A DNA stretch of 64,000 nt from an uncultured bacterium. Its GTDB lineage: Bacteria > Nitrospirota > Thermodesulfovibrionia > Thermodesulfovibrionales > Thermodesulfovibrionaceae. A program made the translations under genes and the position numbers. Below the pieces are notes generated by a model. That model saw only the letters and a program-made list of their open reading frames with translations, had not been told where the DNA came from and did not search any database. The DNA lies in assembly GCA_937924475.1 (NCBI GenBank), contig CALDSV010000021.1, forward strand, positions 1-64,000, read 5' to 3'. This document shows, one piece after another, positions 19,911-29,744 of this stretch (position 1 is its first letter; every line of letters begins with the position of its first letter).

Positions 19911-21104
19911 CTAAAATCGTATTGGAGGACGAGCTGTCGTAGAGCCATCTTTTTTCTTTGTAGCAATGTCAACTATTACTTCATCTCCCTCTTTTATGTC
20001 TCCCTCGACTACTTCTGTCCATTCTCCATCACTTATTCCTGCTTTAATGTTAATTCTTAAAGGTTTTTCATCTCTTATAACCCATAAACCCTCTTGCTTT
20101 TTGTCATCTTTTCTTATATTTTGGCGTGATTTCTCGTTGGTATCTGAACTATCAGGCATTTTAAACCTTAGAGCAGAATTAGGAATCTTTAGTACATCTT
20201 TTTTTTGAGCCACCACGAATGTAACATTTGCTGTCATACCTGGTTTAAGAAGAAGGTGGTTGTTTTCCACAGAAATTACCACAGTATAAGTGACTACATT
20301 TTGAGTTACTGTAGGTGAGAGTCTTATTTGAGAGACAATTCCTTTAAATCTTCTATCAGGATAGGCATCCACAGTAAAACTTGCCTCTGTTCCTAATCTA
20401 ATTTTTGAGATGTCTGCTTCATCTACATTTGTCTCAACCTGCATTTTTGTAAGGTCTGGTGCTATTGTAAATAGCGTTGGAGTCTGAAAGCTTGCTGCCA
20501 CAGTCTGGCCTACTTCAACATTCTTTGCAATAACAACACCATTGACTGGAGATACAATTTTTGTATAGCCTAAATTTGTTTTTGCTTGTCTTACTCCTGC
20601 CTCTGCCTTTTTGACCTGGGAAAGAGCAATTTCGTATTGGGCTTTTGCTGTGTTAAAGGCTGTTTCAGCATCATCAAGTTCACTTCTTGCAATAAGGTCT
20701 TTTTTGAAAAGCTCCTCCTTTCTTTTCAGCGTTCTTTCTGCGTCTTTTAAGTTTACTTCTGCCTTTAGAAGATTTGCCTTTGCATTAAGAAGGTCTGCTT
20801 CAGCTTGTTTTAACTCATTTTCAAAGGGGGTAGGGTCAATCTGAGCAATAAGCTGACCTTTTCTTACCTGAGAATTATAATCAGCATAGAGTGCTACTAC
20901 TGTTCCTGATACTCTTGTTCCAACAATAATTGTTGTTACAGGATTAACATTACCTGTAGCAGTCACTTTTTGAGTTATCTCGCCTTTCTGAACCTTTACA
21001 GTTCTATACTGTGTTTTTTTTGAGCCTGAAAGAATAAGAACTAATACTCCTAAAAAAATGACTAATCCCACACTTAAGATTAACAAAGTTTTTTTCTTTT
21101 TCAT
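19911..21104 (-). CDS. MacA-like periplasmic adaptor subunit
   Basis: N-terminal [21 protein letters not shown], coiled coil, lipoyl halves. Confidence 0.9.
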   Translation of the reverse strand: MKKKKTLLILSVGLVIFLGVLVLILSGSKKTQYRTVKVQKGEITQKVTATGNVNPVTTIIVGTRVSGTVVALYADYNSQVRKGQLIAQIDPTPFENELKQAEADLLNAKANLLKAEVNLKDAERTLKRKEELFKKDLIARSELDDAETAFNTAKAQYEIALSQVKKAEAGVRQAKTNLGYTKIVSPVNGVVIAKNVEVGQTVAASFQTPTLFTIAPDLTKMQVETNVDEADISKIRLGTEASFTVDAYPDRRFKGIVSQIRLSPTVTQNVVTYTVVISVENNHLLLKPGMTANVTFVVAQKKDVLKIPNSALRFKMPDSSDTNEKSRQNIRKDDKKQEGLWVIRDEKPLRINIKAGISDGEWTEVVEGDIKEGDEVIVDIATKKKDGSTTARPPIRF

Positions 21105-22384
21105 CTGTCTATCCCCATTGTTTTCTCTATCTCTGCATAAGTTACATTGTAGTCATAAACTGCCTGCCAGTATTGAGTATTTGTCTGCTCATAAAGAACT
21201 ATAGCATCAACAACTTCAATAGAACTTCCAATCCCTACCTCATATCTTGCCATAGCAAGATCAAGATTTTCTTTAGCCTGCTTTACTGCTAACTTTGAAG
21301 TTTCAATCTTCTGTTCAGCCTCCCTAAGCTGAACAAAAAGACTTTTTATCTGGGATATAATCTGCTGTTTAAGGGACTCTTCTCTGTATTGATAATATGC
21401 CACATCAGCCTTTGCTTGTTTTAGTTTATAAGTTGTTGACCATCCGCTAAAGATTGGTAAATTTATCTGAAGAAGGAGACTCCACCCTTTGTTTAGGGGA
21501 AATTCTTCTCCTCTATAACCATACTTTCCTGTGCCTATTAAAGTTGGCAAATATTCCCTTTTAACTAAATCCTCAGAGTATATAGATGCCTGCTTGTTGA
21601 ATTTTATCTCCTGAATTTGAGGATTTCTTTCAATGGCAATGTTTATAGATTCTTTCTCATCAAGTTTTCTAATGACATAATCTTCATCCCTTATATCAAA
21701 ATCAGGCATCTCAATCATTCCCATGGCGACTTTTAAATTTAAGAGAGCCTGCCTTAATGTTTTTTCAGCTGTAATTAGATTAAGCTTTGCATTGCTTAGT
21801 TCCACCTCTGCCTTTGTTACTTCAATCTTCGGCTTAAGTCCTACTTCATAAAAACCCTTGGCAAGCTCAAGATGCCTTTGTGCCTGTTTTAAAACTTCCC
21901 GAGAAGTTTCAAACTGTTTCTTTGCTTTAAGAAGATTAAAATAGGCTGATTTAACATTGTAGACTATCTCCAGAATAGTTTTTTTATCCTGTGATTCTGT
22001 TGCTTTATAGATTTCTCTCTGAATATCTATCTTTGTGGAAGTTTTTCCAAAATCAAAAAGTGTCTGGCTTAGGGAAATCTGTCCTGAGTAATTTTTTGAG
22101 TAGTCCTCTCTTATTTTTGTCTCTTCATAGCTTCTTTGATAGCCAAAGGATAAATCAATCTCAGGAAAGTATCCTGAGCGTGCCTCACCTATTTTAAAAA
22201 AACTTTTGCTTACCTGTTGCTTTGAGGCAAGAAGCTCTGGGTTTCTCTCTAAGGCTATTTGAAGGCAATCTCTTAGGGTAAGGATTTGAGTATTTTTATC
22301 ACTCTCAGCAAAAGTATAAGGTATAAAGATACTGAAAAGACAAATATACAAGGTAATTAAACTTAAAAATTTCAGGGACTTCAT
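21101..22384 (-). CDS. TolC family outer membrane efflux protein
   Basis: Signal peptide; LTLRDCLQIALERNPELLASKQQV; two OEP repeats. Confidence 0.92.
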   Translation of the reverse strand: MKSLKFLSLITLYICLFSIFIPYTFAESDKNTQILTLRDCLQIALERNPELLASKQQVSKSFFKIGEARSGYFPEIDLSFGYQRSYEETKIREDYSKNYSGQISLSQTLFDFGKTSTKIDIQREIYKATESQDKKTILEIVYNVKSAYFNLLKAKKQFETSREVLKQAQRHLELAKGFYEVGLKPKIEVTKAEVELSNAKLNLITAEKTLRQALLNLKVAMGMIEMPDFDIRDEDYVIRKLDEKESINIAIERNPQIQEIKFNKQASIYSEDLVKREYLPTLIGTGKYGYRGEEFPLNKGWSLLLQINLPIFSGWSTTYKLKQAKADVAYYQYREESLKQQIISQIKSLFVQLREAEQKIETSKLAVKQAKENLDLAMARYEVGIGSSIEVVDAIVLYEQTNTQYWQAVYDYNVTYAEIEKTMGIDR

Positions 22385-23475
22385 TGCTTATGAATTACAT
22401 CTTTTAACTTTACCCCAGTATTCACAGTGACATCTACATAGGGAATAACAGACATTCCAGGCCAAAGAGGATAGTTAGGATCAAATTTTGAGTCTATTAT
22501 TATCCTTACAGGAATGCGTTGGACAACTTTAACAAAGTTTCCCGTTGCATTTTCTGGAGGAAATAGGCTAAAAACCGCACCTGTGCCAGGCTGGAAACTT
22601 GCTACATGTCCTTTGAAAACTTTTCCTGGATAAGCATCAACTTTAATTTTTACAGGTTGTCCTACTCTCATTTTTTCTATCTGAGTTTCCTTAAAATTTG
22701 CTCCAATCCATATGTTTTCTTCGTCAACCACTGCCATAATCAACTGACCAGGACGAATATATTGACCAACCTCTACTGACCTTTTAGCAACTCTTCCATC
22801 TATGGGCGAAAAAATAACAGTTCTTTTTAAATTAATCTCTGCTACTTTTAATTCTGCCTGGGCTTTCTCTATCTGATGAGACTGAGTTTTAAGTTTTATT
22901 GAAAGAGTATTTATTAATGATTCTACTTCTTTTATTTGGGATTCTGCTGCCTTTTCCTGTGCCTGTGCTACTCTTAGTGAGGCTTCTGCTGAATCAAACT
23001 TGCTTTTTGAAACAAGGTCTTCTTGATAGAGGCTCCTTATTCTTTCGTATTCTCTCTCTGCAAGCATTCTTTGAGCTATGGCAGCTTGCAAATTTGCCTG
23101 TGCACTTCTTAGTCTTGCTTGAGCTTCCTGTAAAGAGGAACCTATCTCTTTTTGCTGATTCTGGAGAGTGTTAACAGTAGATTTTTTAGCATTTAACTCT
23201 GCCAAGTAATCATCACTTTCTATTTCAACCAAGGGTTCTCCCCTTTTTACCCTTTGGTTGTAGTCTACATAAACTTTAACTACTTTTCCTGAAACCTGAG
23301 GAGCTATAGGAACAATTGTTCCTTCAATGTAAGCATCATCAGTTCTTTCATAAACAACATAGTAATAAATCTCTCTTCCCATGAAAATTAAAGCCACAAG
23401 AGTTATAAATATAAGGGCAATGATTTTTAATTTCTTGGAATTTTTAAATTTCACACCGATTCCAAAAAAACTCAC
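22381..23475 (-). CDS. HlyD/EmrA-type membrane fusion protein
   Basis: YVVYERTDDAYIEGTIVPIAPQVSGKV, EmrA-like. Confidence 0.9.
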   Translation of the reverse strand: MSFFGIGVKFKNSKKLKIIALIFITLVALIFMGREIYYYVVYERTDDAYIEGTIVPIAPQVSGKVVKVYVDYNQRVKRGEPLVEIESDDYLAELNAKKSTVNTLQNQQKEIGSSLQEAQARLRSAQANLQAAIAQRMLAEREYERIRSLYQEDLVSKSKFDSAEASLRVAQAQEKAAESQIKEVESLINTLSIKLKTQSHQIEKAQAELKVAEINLKRTVIFSPIDGRVAKRSVEVGQYIRPGQLIMAVVDEENIWIGANFKETQIEKMRVGQPVKIKVDAYPGKVFKGHVASFQPGTGAVFSLFPPENATGNFVKVVQRIPVRIIIDSKFDPNYPLWPGMSVIPYVDVTVNTGVKLKDVIHKQ

Positions 23476-24788
23476 TATTTATTACCTCCAGCAAGTATCT
23501 CATTATTGACAAAACCTTTAAGAAGGGTGCCTGTTGCCTGTCTTAGCCTGAGTATTGCCAGTTGATAGTTATACTGAGCATCCAAAAGTTTTTTTTCAGC
23601 CGTAAGAAGGAAAGTATTTGCATCAGTAACATCAATACTGTTTGCCAGTCCAAACTGGTATTGCTTTGAAACAGAATTAAAGTTGTCTTTTGCATAGGCT
23701 ACTTCATCCTCTAAGGACTTAATAGTATCCCTAAAAGTAAGGTAATTGAAATAGGCAGATTCCACATCTATAAAGACTTCTTTTACAGTATCCTCATATT
23801 GTAATTCTGCCTGCCTAAGTTTAGCTTTTGCCTCACTTAGTTCAGCTCTTCTTAAGCCTCCTTCAAAAATAGGGAAATTTATAGAAGCAATGGCATACTT
23901 TGATTCTTTGTTTGTGAACTGATTTGAAGGGTCTTGGTCAAGCTTTTGATAAGTGGCTGAAAGAATTAAGTAGGGGAAAAAAGAACCAATTACATAATTT
24001 ACATTCTTTTTTGCTATTTCCTTTGCCATGGAGGCAGCTTTTATTTCAGGTCTTTCATCTTTTGCAAATGCTTTTAAATGGTCAAGGGTAAGATTTAAAT
24101 AAGGATCATTAAGTTTTTCTTCTAAAATTTCAAAATCTCCCTCTAAGCCTACATCCCTTGCAAGATTAGACTTAGCAACTTTTAAATTATTCTTTGCAGA
24201 GATAAGTTCTGCTTCAGCTCCGCTTAGCTCTGCCTCTGCTCTTAAAAGGTCTGTTTTCGTAACTTCCCCTACTTTTAGTCTAATTTTTGCTGCATCTCTA
24301 TGTTTTTTTAGCCTTTCCACATTAGTCTGTGCTATCTCTACAGCTCTCTTTGCCTTTAAATAATAATAAACATCTTGAGCAACTCTAAGAAGATATTGTT
24401 CCTTGAAGGAGTTTACTTCAAACTCAGTCTTCTTAAAGGCATCCTTTGCAGAGGACAGAGCAGTAAACTCCTTACCTCCCAAGGAGAGTCTCTCCTCTAA
24501 GGTTATTCCGTATATTTTACTTTTATTAGGCTGAATAATCTGAGAGTTTACAAGCTTTGATTCAGAATATTCAGTGTATTTTCCAAAGGCTGTAAGGGTA
24601 GGTAAAAGTCCTGCAAGAGCCTTATATTTACCTTCTTCTGAAATTTTCAGATTCTCCTCAACAATTCTTATCCTTTCAGCTTTTTTAAGGGCTAAGGAGA
24701 AAAGGTCATTTATTGTATAATTTTGTTGAGCCCAAGCCTCTAAGGAAAAGAAAAAAACTGCAAACAAAAGAATAATAAATTTTTTCAT
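23475..24788 (-). CDS. TolC family outer membrane efflux protein
   Basis: MKKFIILLFAVFFFSLEAWAQ signal peptide; start moved to the internal Met with RBS (ORF track starts at 24824). Confidence 0.9.
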   Translation of the reverse strand: MKKFIILLFAVFFFSLEAWAQQNYTINDLFSLALKKAERIRIVEENLKISEEGKYKALAGLLPTLTAFGKYTEYSESKLVNSQIIQPNKSKIYGITLEERLSLGGKEFTALSSAKDAFKKTEFEVNSFKEQYLLRVAQDVYYYLKAKRAVEIAQTNVERLKKHRDAAKIRLKVGEVTKTDLLRAEAELSGAEAELISAKNNLKVAKSNLARDVGLEGDFEILEEKLNDPYLNLTLDHLKAFAKDERPEIKAASMAKEIAKKNVNYVIGSFFPYLILSATYQKLDQDPSNQFTNKESKYAIASINFPIFEGGLRRAELSEAKAKLRQAELQYEDTVKEVFIDVESAYFNYLTFRDTIKSLEDEVAYAKDNFNSVSKQYQFGLANSIDVTDANTFLLTAEKKLLDAQYNYQLAILRLRQATGTLLKGFVNNEILAGGNK

Positions 24789-24789
24789 T

Positions 24790-25380
24790 TTATTTCCTCC
24801 TCGTTCCTTCATAAAAAATATCAAGAAAAGTAGAAAGATTTTTTCTCAAGTTTATTTTTCTCTTAAAAATCTCTTTCTTTATGAATAGATTAAAGAGAGC
24901 TCCAAAAAATCCCATGGCAGCACTTTCAGTATCAATATCCCTTACAAATCCTTTGTTTTTCATTTCTTCAAGATAATTAGCAAAGGTTAAATACAGTTCG
25001 CTCATTATCTTGCTCTGAATTTCTTTTATTTCCTTGGGATATTGAAAGATTTCTCCATGCATTATGCGAATTAGATCTCTTTTTTGTTTTAGTAATCTTA
25101 GATAATAATCGGCAATTTTATCCAAGACAAGACGGTAATCCATATTTTCAGTCTTAGATAGAAATTCCCTTAGAGTAGGGATGAAAGATTTACTTATCAA
25201 TACCTCTTTAAATAATTTCTCTTTAGTAGGAAAATATCTAAAAAGAGTTATTTCAGCAATGTTAGCCTCTCTTGCTATATCTCTTGTAGTTGTTCCAAGA
25301 TAACCTTTTTGTGAGAATAATTTTAAGGCAGACATTATAATTTTTTCTTTTGTGCTAAGCATGGTAGTAATTACTAACAT
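24790..25380 (-). CDS. TetR family transcriptional regulator
   Basis: TetR_N HTH (TTRDIAREANIAEITLFRYFPTKEKLFKEV); true start may be the Met at 25362. Confidence 0.92.
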   Translation of the reverse strand: MLVITTMLSTKEKIIMSALKLFSQKGYLGTTTRDIAREANIAEITLFRYFPTKEKLFKEVLISKSFIPTLREFLSKTENMDYRLVLDKIADYYLRLLKQKRDLIRIMHGEIFQYPKEIKEIQSKIMSELYLTFANYLEEMKNKGFVRDIDTESAAMGFFGALFNLFIKKEIFKRKINLRKNLSTFLDIFYEGTRRK

Positions 25381-25401
25381 ACATGAATTTAAGGAACAAT
25401 G

Positions 25402-28026
25402 TCAAGAATTTGGAGACATAAAATTCTTAACGAATTCTATCTCTTCATCCTTAGATTGTAAACTTCCTCTTAATTTCTCATCCATTATTTTTTCAAAAAT
25501 TTTACTGTAAATTGGGCCAGGTGGAATATTTAGCTTTTTTAAGTCTTCACCTTTAATTAAAGGTTTGATGAATCTTAATTTAGTAAGAAACAGAGAGATT
25601 GCCTTTTTTTGCCATTTTTCTGCAAAAATCATCATTAATATTAAAGTTTCTATAGGGAGGGTTTTTAACAATTGATAAATTCTCACAGGATCTTCACTGT
25701 CAAGAAGCTTTAGAGTTTTATCTGCCTCTTTTAAGGCAGATAAAATTTTGTTTCTTATGTGATGAGGGGCATTAATTCTCTCTAAAAACTGAACTCTTTC
25801 ATTGTAATCTAATTGCCAAAGCATAACCATTAAATATATGTTTTCTACTTGATAGGATTCTTTTAAAAATAGTAACTCAAAGCCCTGAACAACTTCATAA
25901 GCTTTTCTAAGCAATTCTACAATATTTTTTTCCTCTAACTTGGGATGGATAACTTTCAATAATCCATACTCTTTGAGCCTTTTAACAGCATTATATGAAA
26001 TTGTCTCTCTTAGAAGGAGCATTAACTCCTCGTAAAGCCTTGAACCTTCAATTTTTTCAAAAAGTCCCATTTTAACTGCAAGTTTTATAAGATTTTCTGT
26101 GTGTTTCGATATGCGAAAGCCTAATTTCTCAGCAAATCTTACAGCTCTTATTGCTCGAGTAGGGTCTTCTACAAAGCTTAGATTATGTAAGACTCTTATT
26201 CTTTTATCCTTTATATCTCTCTGTCCGCCAAAAAAATCTAAAAGGACACCAAAATCCTTTGAATTAAGCTTAACTGCAAGGGCATTTATGGTAAAATCTC
26301 TTCTATACAAATCTTTTTTAATTGAAGAAGTCTCAACTTTTGGTAATGATGCTGGTGATTCATAATACTCTGTTCGTGCTGTGGCTATGTCTATATGTAA
26401 ATTTATTTTTTCCCCATTTTTTATAAATTCCTTTAATATTCCAGCTGTGGCAAATCTATGATGAGGTGTTACTTTCCCTTTTATCCTTTCAGCAAGATTT
26501 TTCGCAAACTTTATCCCATCACCCTCTACAACTATGTCTATGTCTGTGCTGGGAATGCGCATAATAAGATCCCTCACAGAACCTCCTACCAAATAAGCTC
26601 CGTATCCCAATTCATCAGCTATTTCACCTGCTGAAAGTAAAATTTTGTACACTTCTTCAGGAAAAAACTCTTGTAAGAGATTAGCCACATTCCTTTTCAC
26701 TTCTTCAGAGGGTTCTTCTCTAATTTGTGAAATTCTTTGTTTTCTCATTAGCTCTTCATAGAGATTTCTTAAAATATCAGTTCTTGTTATGACCCCTAAA
26801 ACTTTGTCATCTTTTAGTATGGGAACAAACCTTTGATTAAGTTCCACCATGTTTTTCTCTATTTCCATTATTGATGTGTCCTCTTCAGCTGTATAGGCAT
26901 CAGTGGTTGCAAAATCTCCCACTCTTGAGTTTTGTAATCCATGAAAGATTGCTTTCTCCACTACACCCCTTGTAATTATACCCCAATATTTACCATCTCT
27001 TATTACAGGCATAGCATTTATTCCATATTTTGTCATTATTTTCTCAACTTCTTTTATAGGTGTAGTCCAGTTAACGGAAATTACAGGAGTTGTCATTAGA
27101 TCCTTTGCAACTCTGAGAGGTTTAATATGACTTTTAACAGCACTTAATAGTTCCTCTATCAAAAGATTTAAAGGCATGTCTTTTATGGTTGCACTTCCTG
27201 CTGCCCAGTGACCACCGCCGCCAAAAATTGATAGAATGTTGCCTATGTTAATTTCGGGAATATTGCTTCTTCCAATTATAAGCAATTTATCTTCCATGGC
27301 AATTATAATGAACAAAGCATCAGTATCGATTATATCCATTACTTTATGAGCAATATGAGATATGTCTTGAGAGAACTCTAAAGTTCCATGAGCAATATTT
27401 ACTCTTTTACCCTCTATGACATACTCTTTAAGATTATTTAAAATTTCATTAAAGAGAGTAATCTCTTCCTTTGAAAATTCATCCTTTAAAAATTTAGATA
27501 CCAGATTGAGATTTGCTCCCTTTTTTAGCAAATAAGCCACAGCTTCAACATCTCGAGGGGTTGTGGAAGGGAAAAGAAGTGATCCTGTTTCTTCATAAAT
27601 TCCAAGACATAAAAGAGTAGCTTCAATGGGCGATAGGGGAATGTTTTTTTTTCGAAAAATCTCTGTAAAAAGTGAAGATAAAGCACCTATATGTTCAATA
27701 ATTTCAAAATCTGCCCTTATCTCATCTTCTACAGGAGGATGATGGTCATAAAGATGAATCTTTATACCAGGTTTTAAAAAAATCGAAAGTTCACCAATTC
27801 TTCCCTTACTGCGAGTATCAACTATGATTAGAGTTTTTACTTTTTCTTCTTCTATTTCCTTTAATTTTTTTATCTCGAAAGGTTTAAAAGTATCAAAAAA
27901 AAGCTTAACTCTTTTTTCCATGGAACCAGGCAAAACAACAACAGCCTGAGAATATAATTTTTTAGCTGCCATACAGGAAGCTATGGAGTCAAAATCTGCA
28001 TTAAGATGTGTTGTAATTAACTGCAT
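25402..28026 (-). CDS. Multidomain DHH phosphoesterase - CBS pair - poly(A) polymerase/tRNA nucleotidyltransferase
   Basis: DHH-type (LNADFDSIAS, LYDHHPP), DHHA1-type GGGGHWAAGSA, CBS (AKDLMTTPVISV...), PAP/CCA (YLVGGSVRDLIMRIPSTDIDIVVEG). Confidence 0.92.
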   Translation of the reverse strand: MQLITTHLNADFDSIASCMAAKKLYSQAVVVLPGSMEKRVKLFFDTFKPFEIKKLKEIEEEKVKTLIIVDTRSKGRIGELSIFLKPGIKIHLYDHHPPVEDEIRADFEIIEHIGALSSLFTEIFRKKNIPLSPIEATLLCLGIYEETGSLLFPSTTPRDVEAVAYLLKKGANLNLVSKFLKDEFSKEEITLFNEILNNLKEYVIEGKRVNIAHGTLEFSQDISHIAHKVMDIIDTDALFIIIAMEDKLLIIGRSNIPEINIGNILSIFGGGGHWAAGSATIKDMPLNLLIEELLSAVKSHIKPLRVAKDLMTTPVISVNWTTPIKEVEKIMTKYGINAMPVIRDGKYWGIITRGVVEKAIFHGLQNSRVGDFATTDAYTAEEDTSIMEIEKNMVELNQRFVPILKDDKVLGVITRTDILRNLYEELMRKQRISQIREEPSEEVKRNVANLLQEFFPEEVYKILLSAGEIADELGYGAYLVGGSVRDLIMRIPSTDIDIVVEGDGIKFAKNLAERIKGKVTPHHRFATAGILKEFIKNGEKINLHIDIATARTEYYESPASLPKVETSSIKKDLYRRDFTINALAVKLNSKDFGVLLDFFGGQRDIKDKRIRVLHNLSFVEDPTRAIRAVRFAEKLGFRISKHTENLIKLAVKMGLFEKIEGSRLYEELMLLLRETISYNAVKRLKEYGLLKVIHPKLEEKNIVELLRKAYEVVQGFELLFLKESYQVENIYLMVMLWQLDYNERVQFLERINAPHHIRNKILSALKEADKTLKLLDSEDPVRIYQLLKTLPIETLILMMIFAEKWQKKAISLFLTKLRFIKPLIKGEDLKKLNIPPGPIYSKIFEKIMDEKLRGSLQSKDEEIEFVKNFMSPNS

Positions 28027-29007
28027 TTATTTATATTTTTGTGCAATTTCTTCAATGGAAACTAATTCTCTGCTATCATACAAAGTTGATATAGCAGAAG
28101 TATAGGTATGAATGTTACTCTCCTCCATGGCAGCTATAGGATTTAAACCACCTACCACTATCATTCCTACTCTATCTATCCCAACGGGAATGTCTAAAAG
28201 GGGCTGATTAGGTTCTCCAAACATTATTATTCCTTGAAATCCTCTTTTTTGCATTAGAGAATAAATTTCTTTTACTCTGTCAAGACATACAATAGGAATC
28301 TCTCTAAAGCTTGCTAAAATTCGGCCTGAACCATTACTGATAGCTCCCAATACATCAGTCATTTTACTCCTTATAAATATTTCAAGAGGATCCAAGGATG
28401 TTCCATCATAGCTTATAATAGCATTGAATTTGTAGGGTTTATGTTCTCGTATCTCTAAGACTCCACCAAATTTTGAAACAACTGGTATTGCATTTTTTAA
28501 TAAAATCGAATTTAAAGTTACGCTGCAAACAGTTCCGATGCAAACATGCCCTGTAGGAACAAGTATATTTTCACTATCTTCTTCAAGAATAAGTATTCTA
28601 TCACTCATAACATAAGGAGAATTCGAGACAATCTCCAATGCTTTTAATGCCTTTTTCAGTTTATTCTTGGGTATATAGGTAATGTTCAAAATTAGTTTAC
28701 CTTTCATGGAATCCAAATCAAAATCAGAGAGATAACTTAAGGTCTCAATTTTGTTTATGATAAAACCTACCTTTTCTATAGTACTTGCTGTCTCAAGTTC
28801 TTTAACACCCTTATCAGTAATTCTTCTACCTTCTTTCCCATAAACCTTAGTAAGCCCTCTCTCATCAAGAATTTTCAGATGATATCTTACAGTTCTCTCA
28901 GAGAGATTAATGCCGTACATTTTTAGTTTTTTTGCGATCTCTTTTGAGCCTATGATTTTGTTTTCCTTGGATAAAATTTTAAGTATAGATAAAAGTGTTT
29001 TATTCAT
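28027..29007 (-). CDS. NrpR-like transcriptional regulator (winged helix + single NrpR/DUF128 domain)
   Basis: N-terminal HTH (GSKEIAKKLKMYGINLSERTVRYHLKIL...), NrpR domain (GTVCSVTLNSILLKNAIPVVSKFGGVLEI; VPVGIDRVGMIVVGGLNPIAAMEE). Confidence 0.85.
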   Translation of the reverse strand: MNKTLLSILKILSKENKIIGSKEIAKKLKMYGINLSERTVRYHLKILDERGLTKVYGKEGRRITDKGVKELETASTIEKVGFIINKIETLSYLSDFDLDSMKGKLILNITYIPKNKLKKALKALEIVSNSPYVMSDRILILEEDSENILVPTGHVCIGTVCSVTLNSILLKNAIPVVSKFGGVLEIREHKPYKFNAIISYDGTSLDPLEIFIRSKMTDVLGAISNGSGRILASFREIPIVCLDRVKEIYSLMQKRGFQGIIMFGEPNQPLLDIPVGIDRVGMIVVGGLNPIAAMEESNIHTYTSAISTLYDSRELVSIEEIAQKYK

Positions 29008-29111
29008 TCTTCCTCCCTTTTTGAGTCTTCTAAAATTATAACACGCCTTTTAACCTCATGGTAATAAGGAGAAGTACATAATATCTCTTTAGAAAACTGA
29101 GCTCCCTCTAT

Positions 29112-29143
29112 TATTTAGGTAATTATCTATTTAGGTAATTATC
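29112..29143. repeat. Perfect tandem duplication of 16 bp (TATTTAGGTAATTATC x2)
   Basis: Direct reading of 29112-29127 and 29128-29143. Confidence 0.9.
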
Positions 29144-29183
29144 AGGAGAGAAATTTTTAAGAAAACTAAAAAACTTTTTGACA

Positions 29184-29256
<73 letters not shown>

Positions 29257-29430
29257 ATCAAAAATAGGATACAAAAAAACTTTTCAAAAGGTCAACTTAT
29301 TGATTTAAATTCTACTTATTAGGAAAAGAAGTTACTTGCTAAGATAGTTCTCTTGAGTTGACTGTAATAAATCATTCTAAGTAGCCTTGAAAATCAACAG
29401 TTCCTCATAGCATCTTTCCGTCCTTGCAAG

Positions 29431-29690
29431 CCTACCCCCTCATTCTGTCCTTGCGAGCAGTCCTTTTTAATCGTCATTGCGAGCAGTCCGTAAGGACTGC
29501 GAAGCAATCTCATCCTTTTCCCTTATGGGGGGACATGTACGAAGAGATTGCTTCGTCGCTTACGCTCCTCGCAATGACACTAGGGGGGGGATGCGTACAA
29601 CGAGATTGCTTCGGGTGCTAACGCACCCTCGCAATGACCCCTTCACCGTCATTGCGAGCAGTCCGTAAGGACTGCGAAGCAATCCCCTGT
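29431..29690. repeat. Dispersed palindromic repeat island (locus B), about five half-units
   Basis: CGTCATTGCGAGCAGTCCGTAAGGACTGCGAAGCAATC (two near-identical copies), GAGATTGCTTCGTCGCTTACGCTCCTCGCAATGAC, GAGATTGCTTCGGGTGCTAACGCACCCTCGCAATGAC. Confidence 0.92.
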
Positions 29691-29744
29691 TGCAAGAAAT
29701 CTTTAGGTGCCCCCTGAAAATCCTAGGATGCTACTATAAAGTAA

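Noticed and set aside
29424-29668. ORFs of 65 and 63 aa (29424..29621 and 29477..29668, plus strand)
   Set aside because: They are read-through of the palindromic repeat island; no RBS or protein-like composition.
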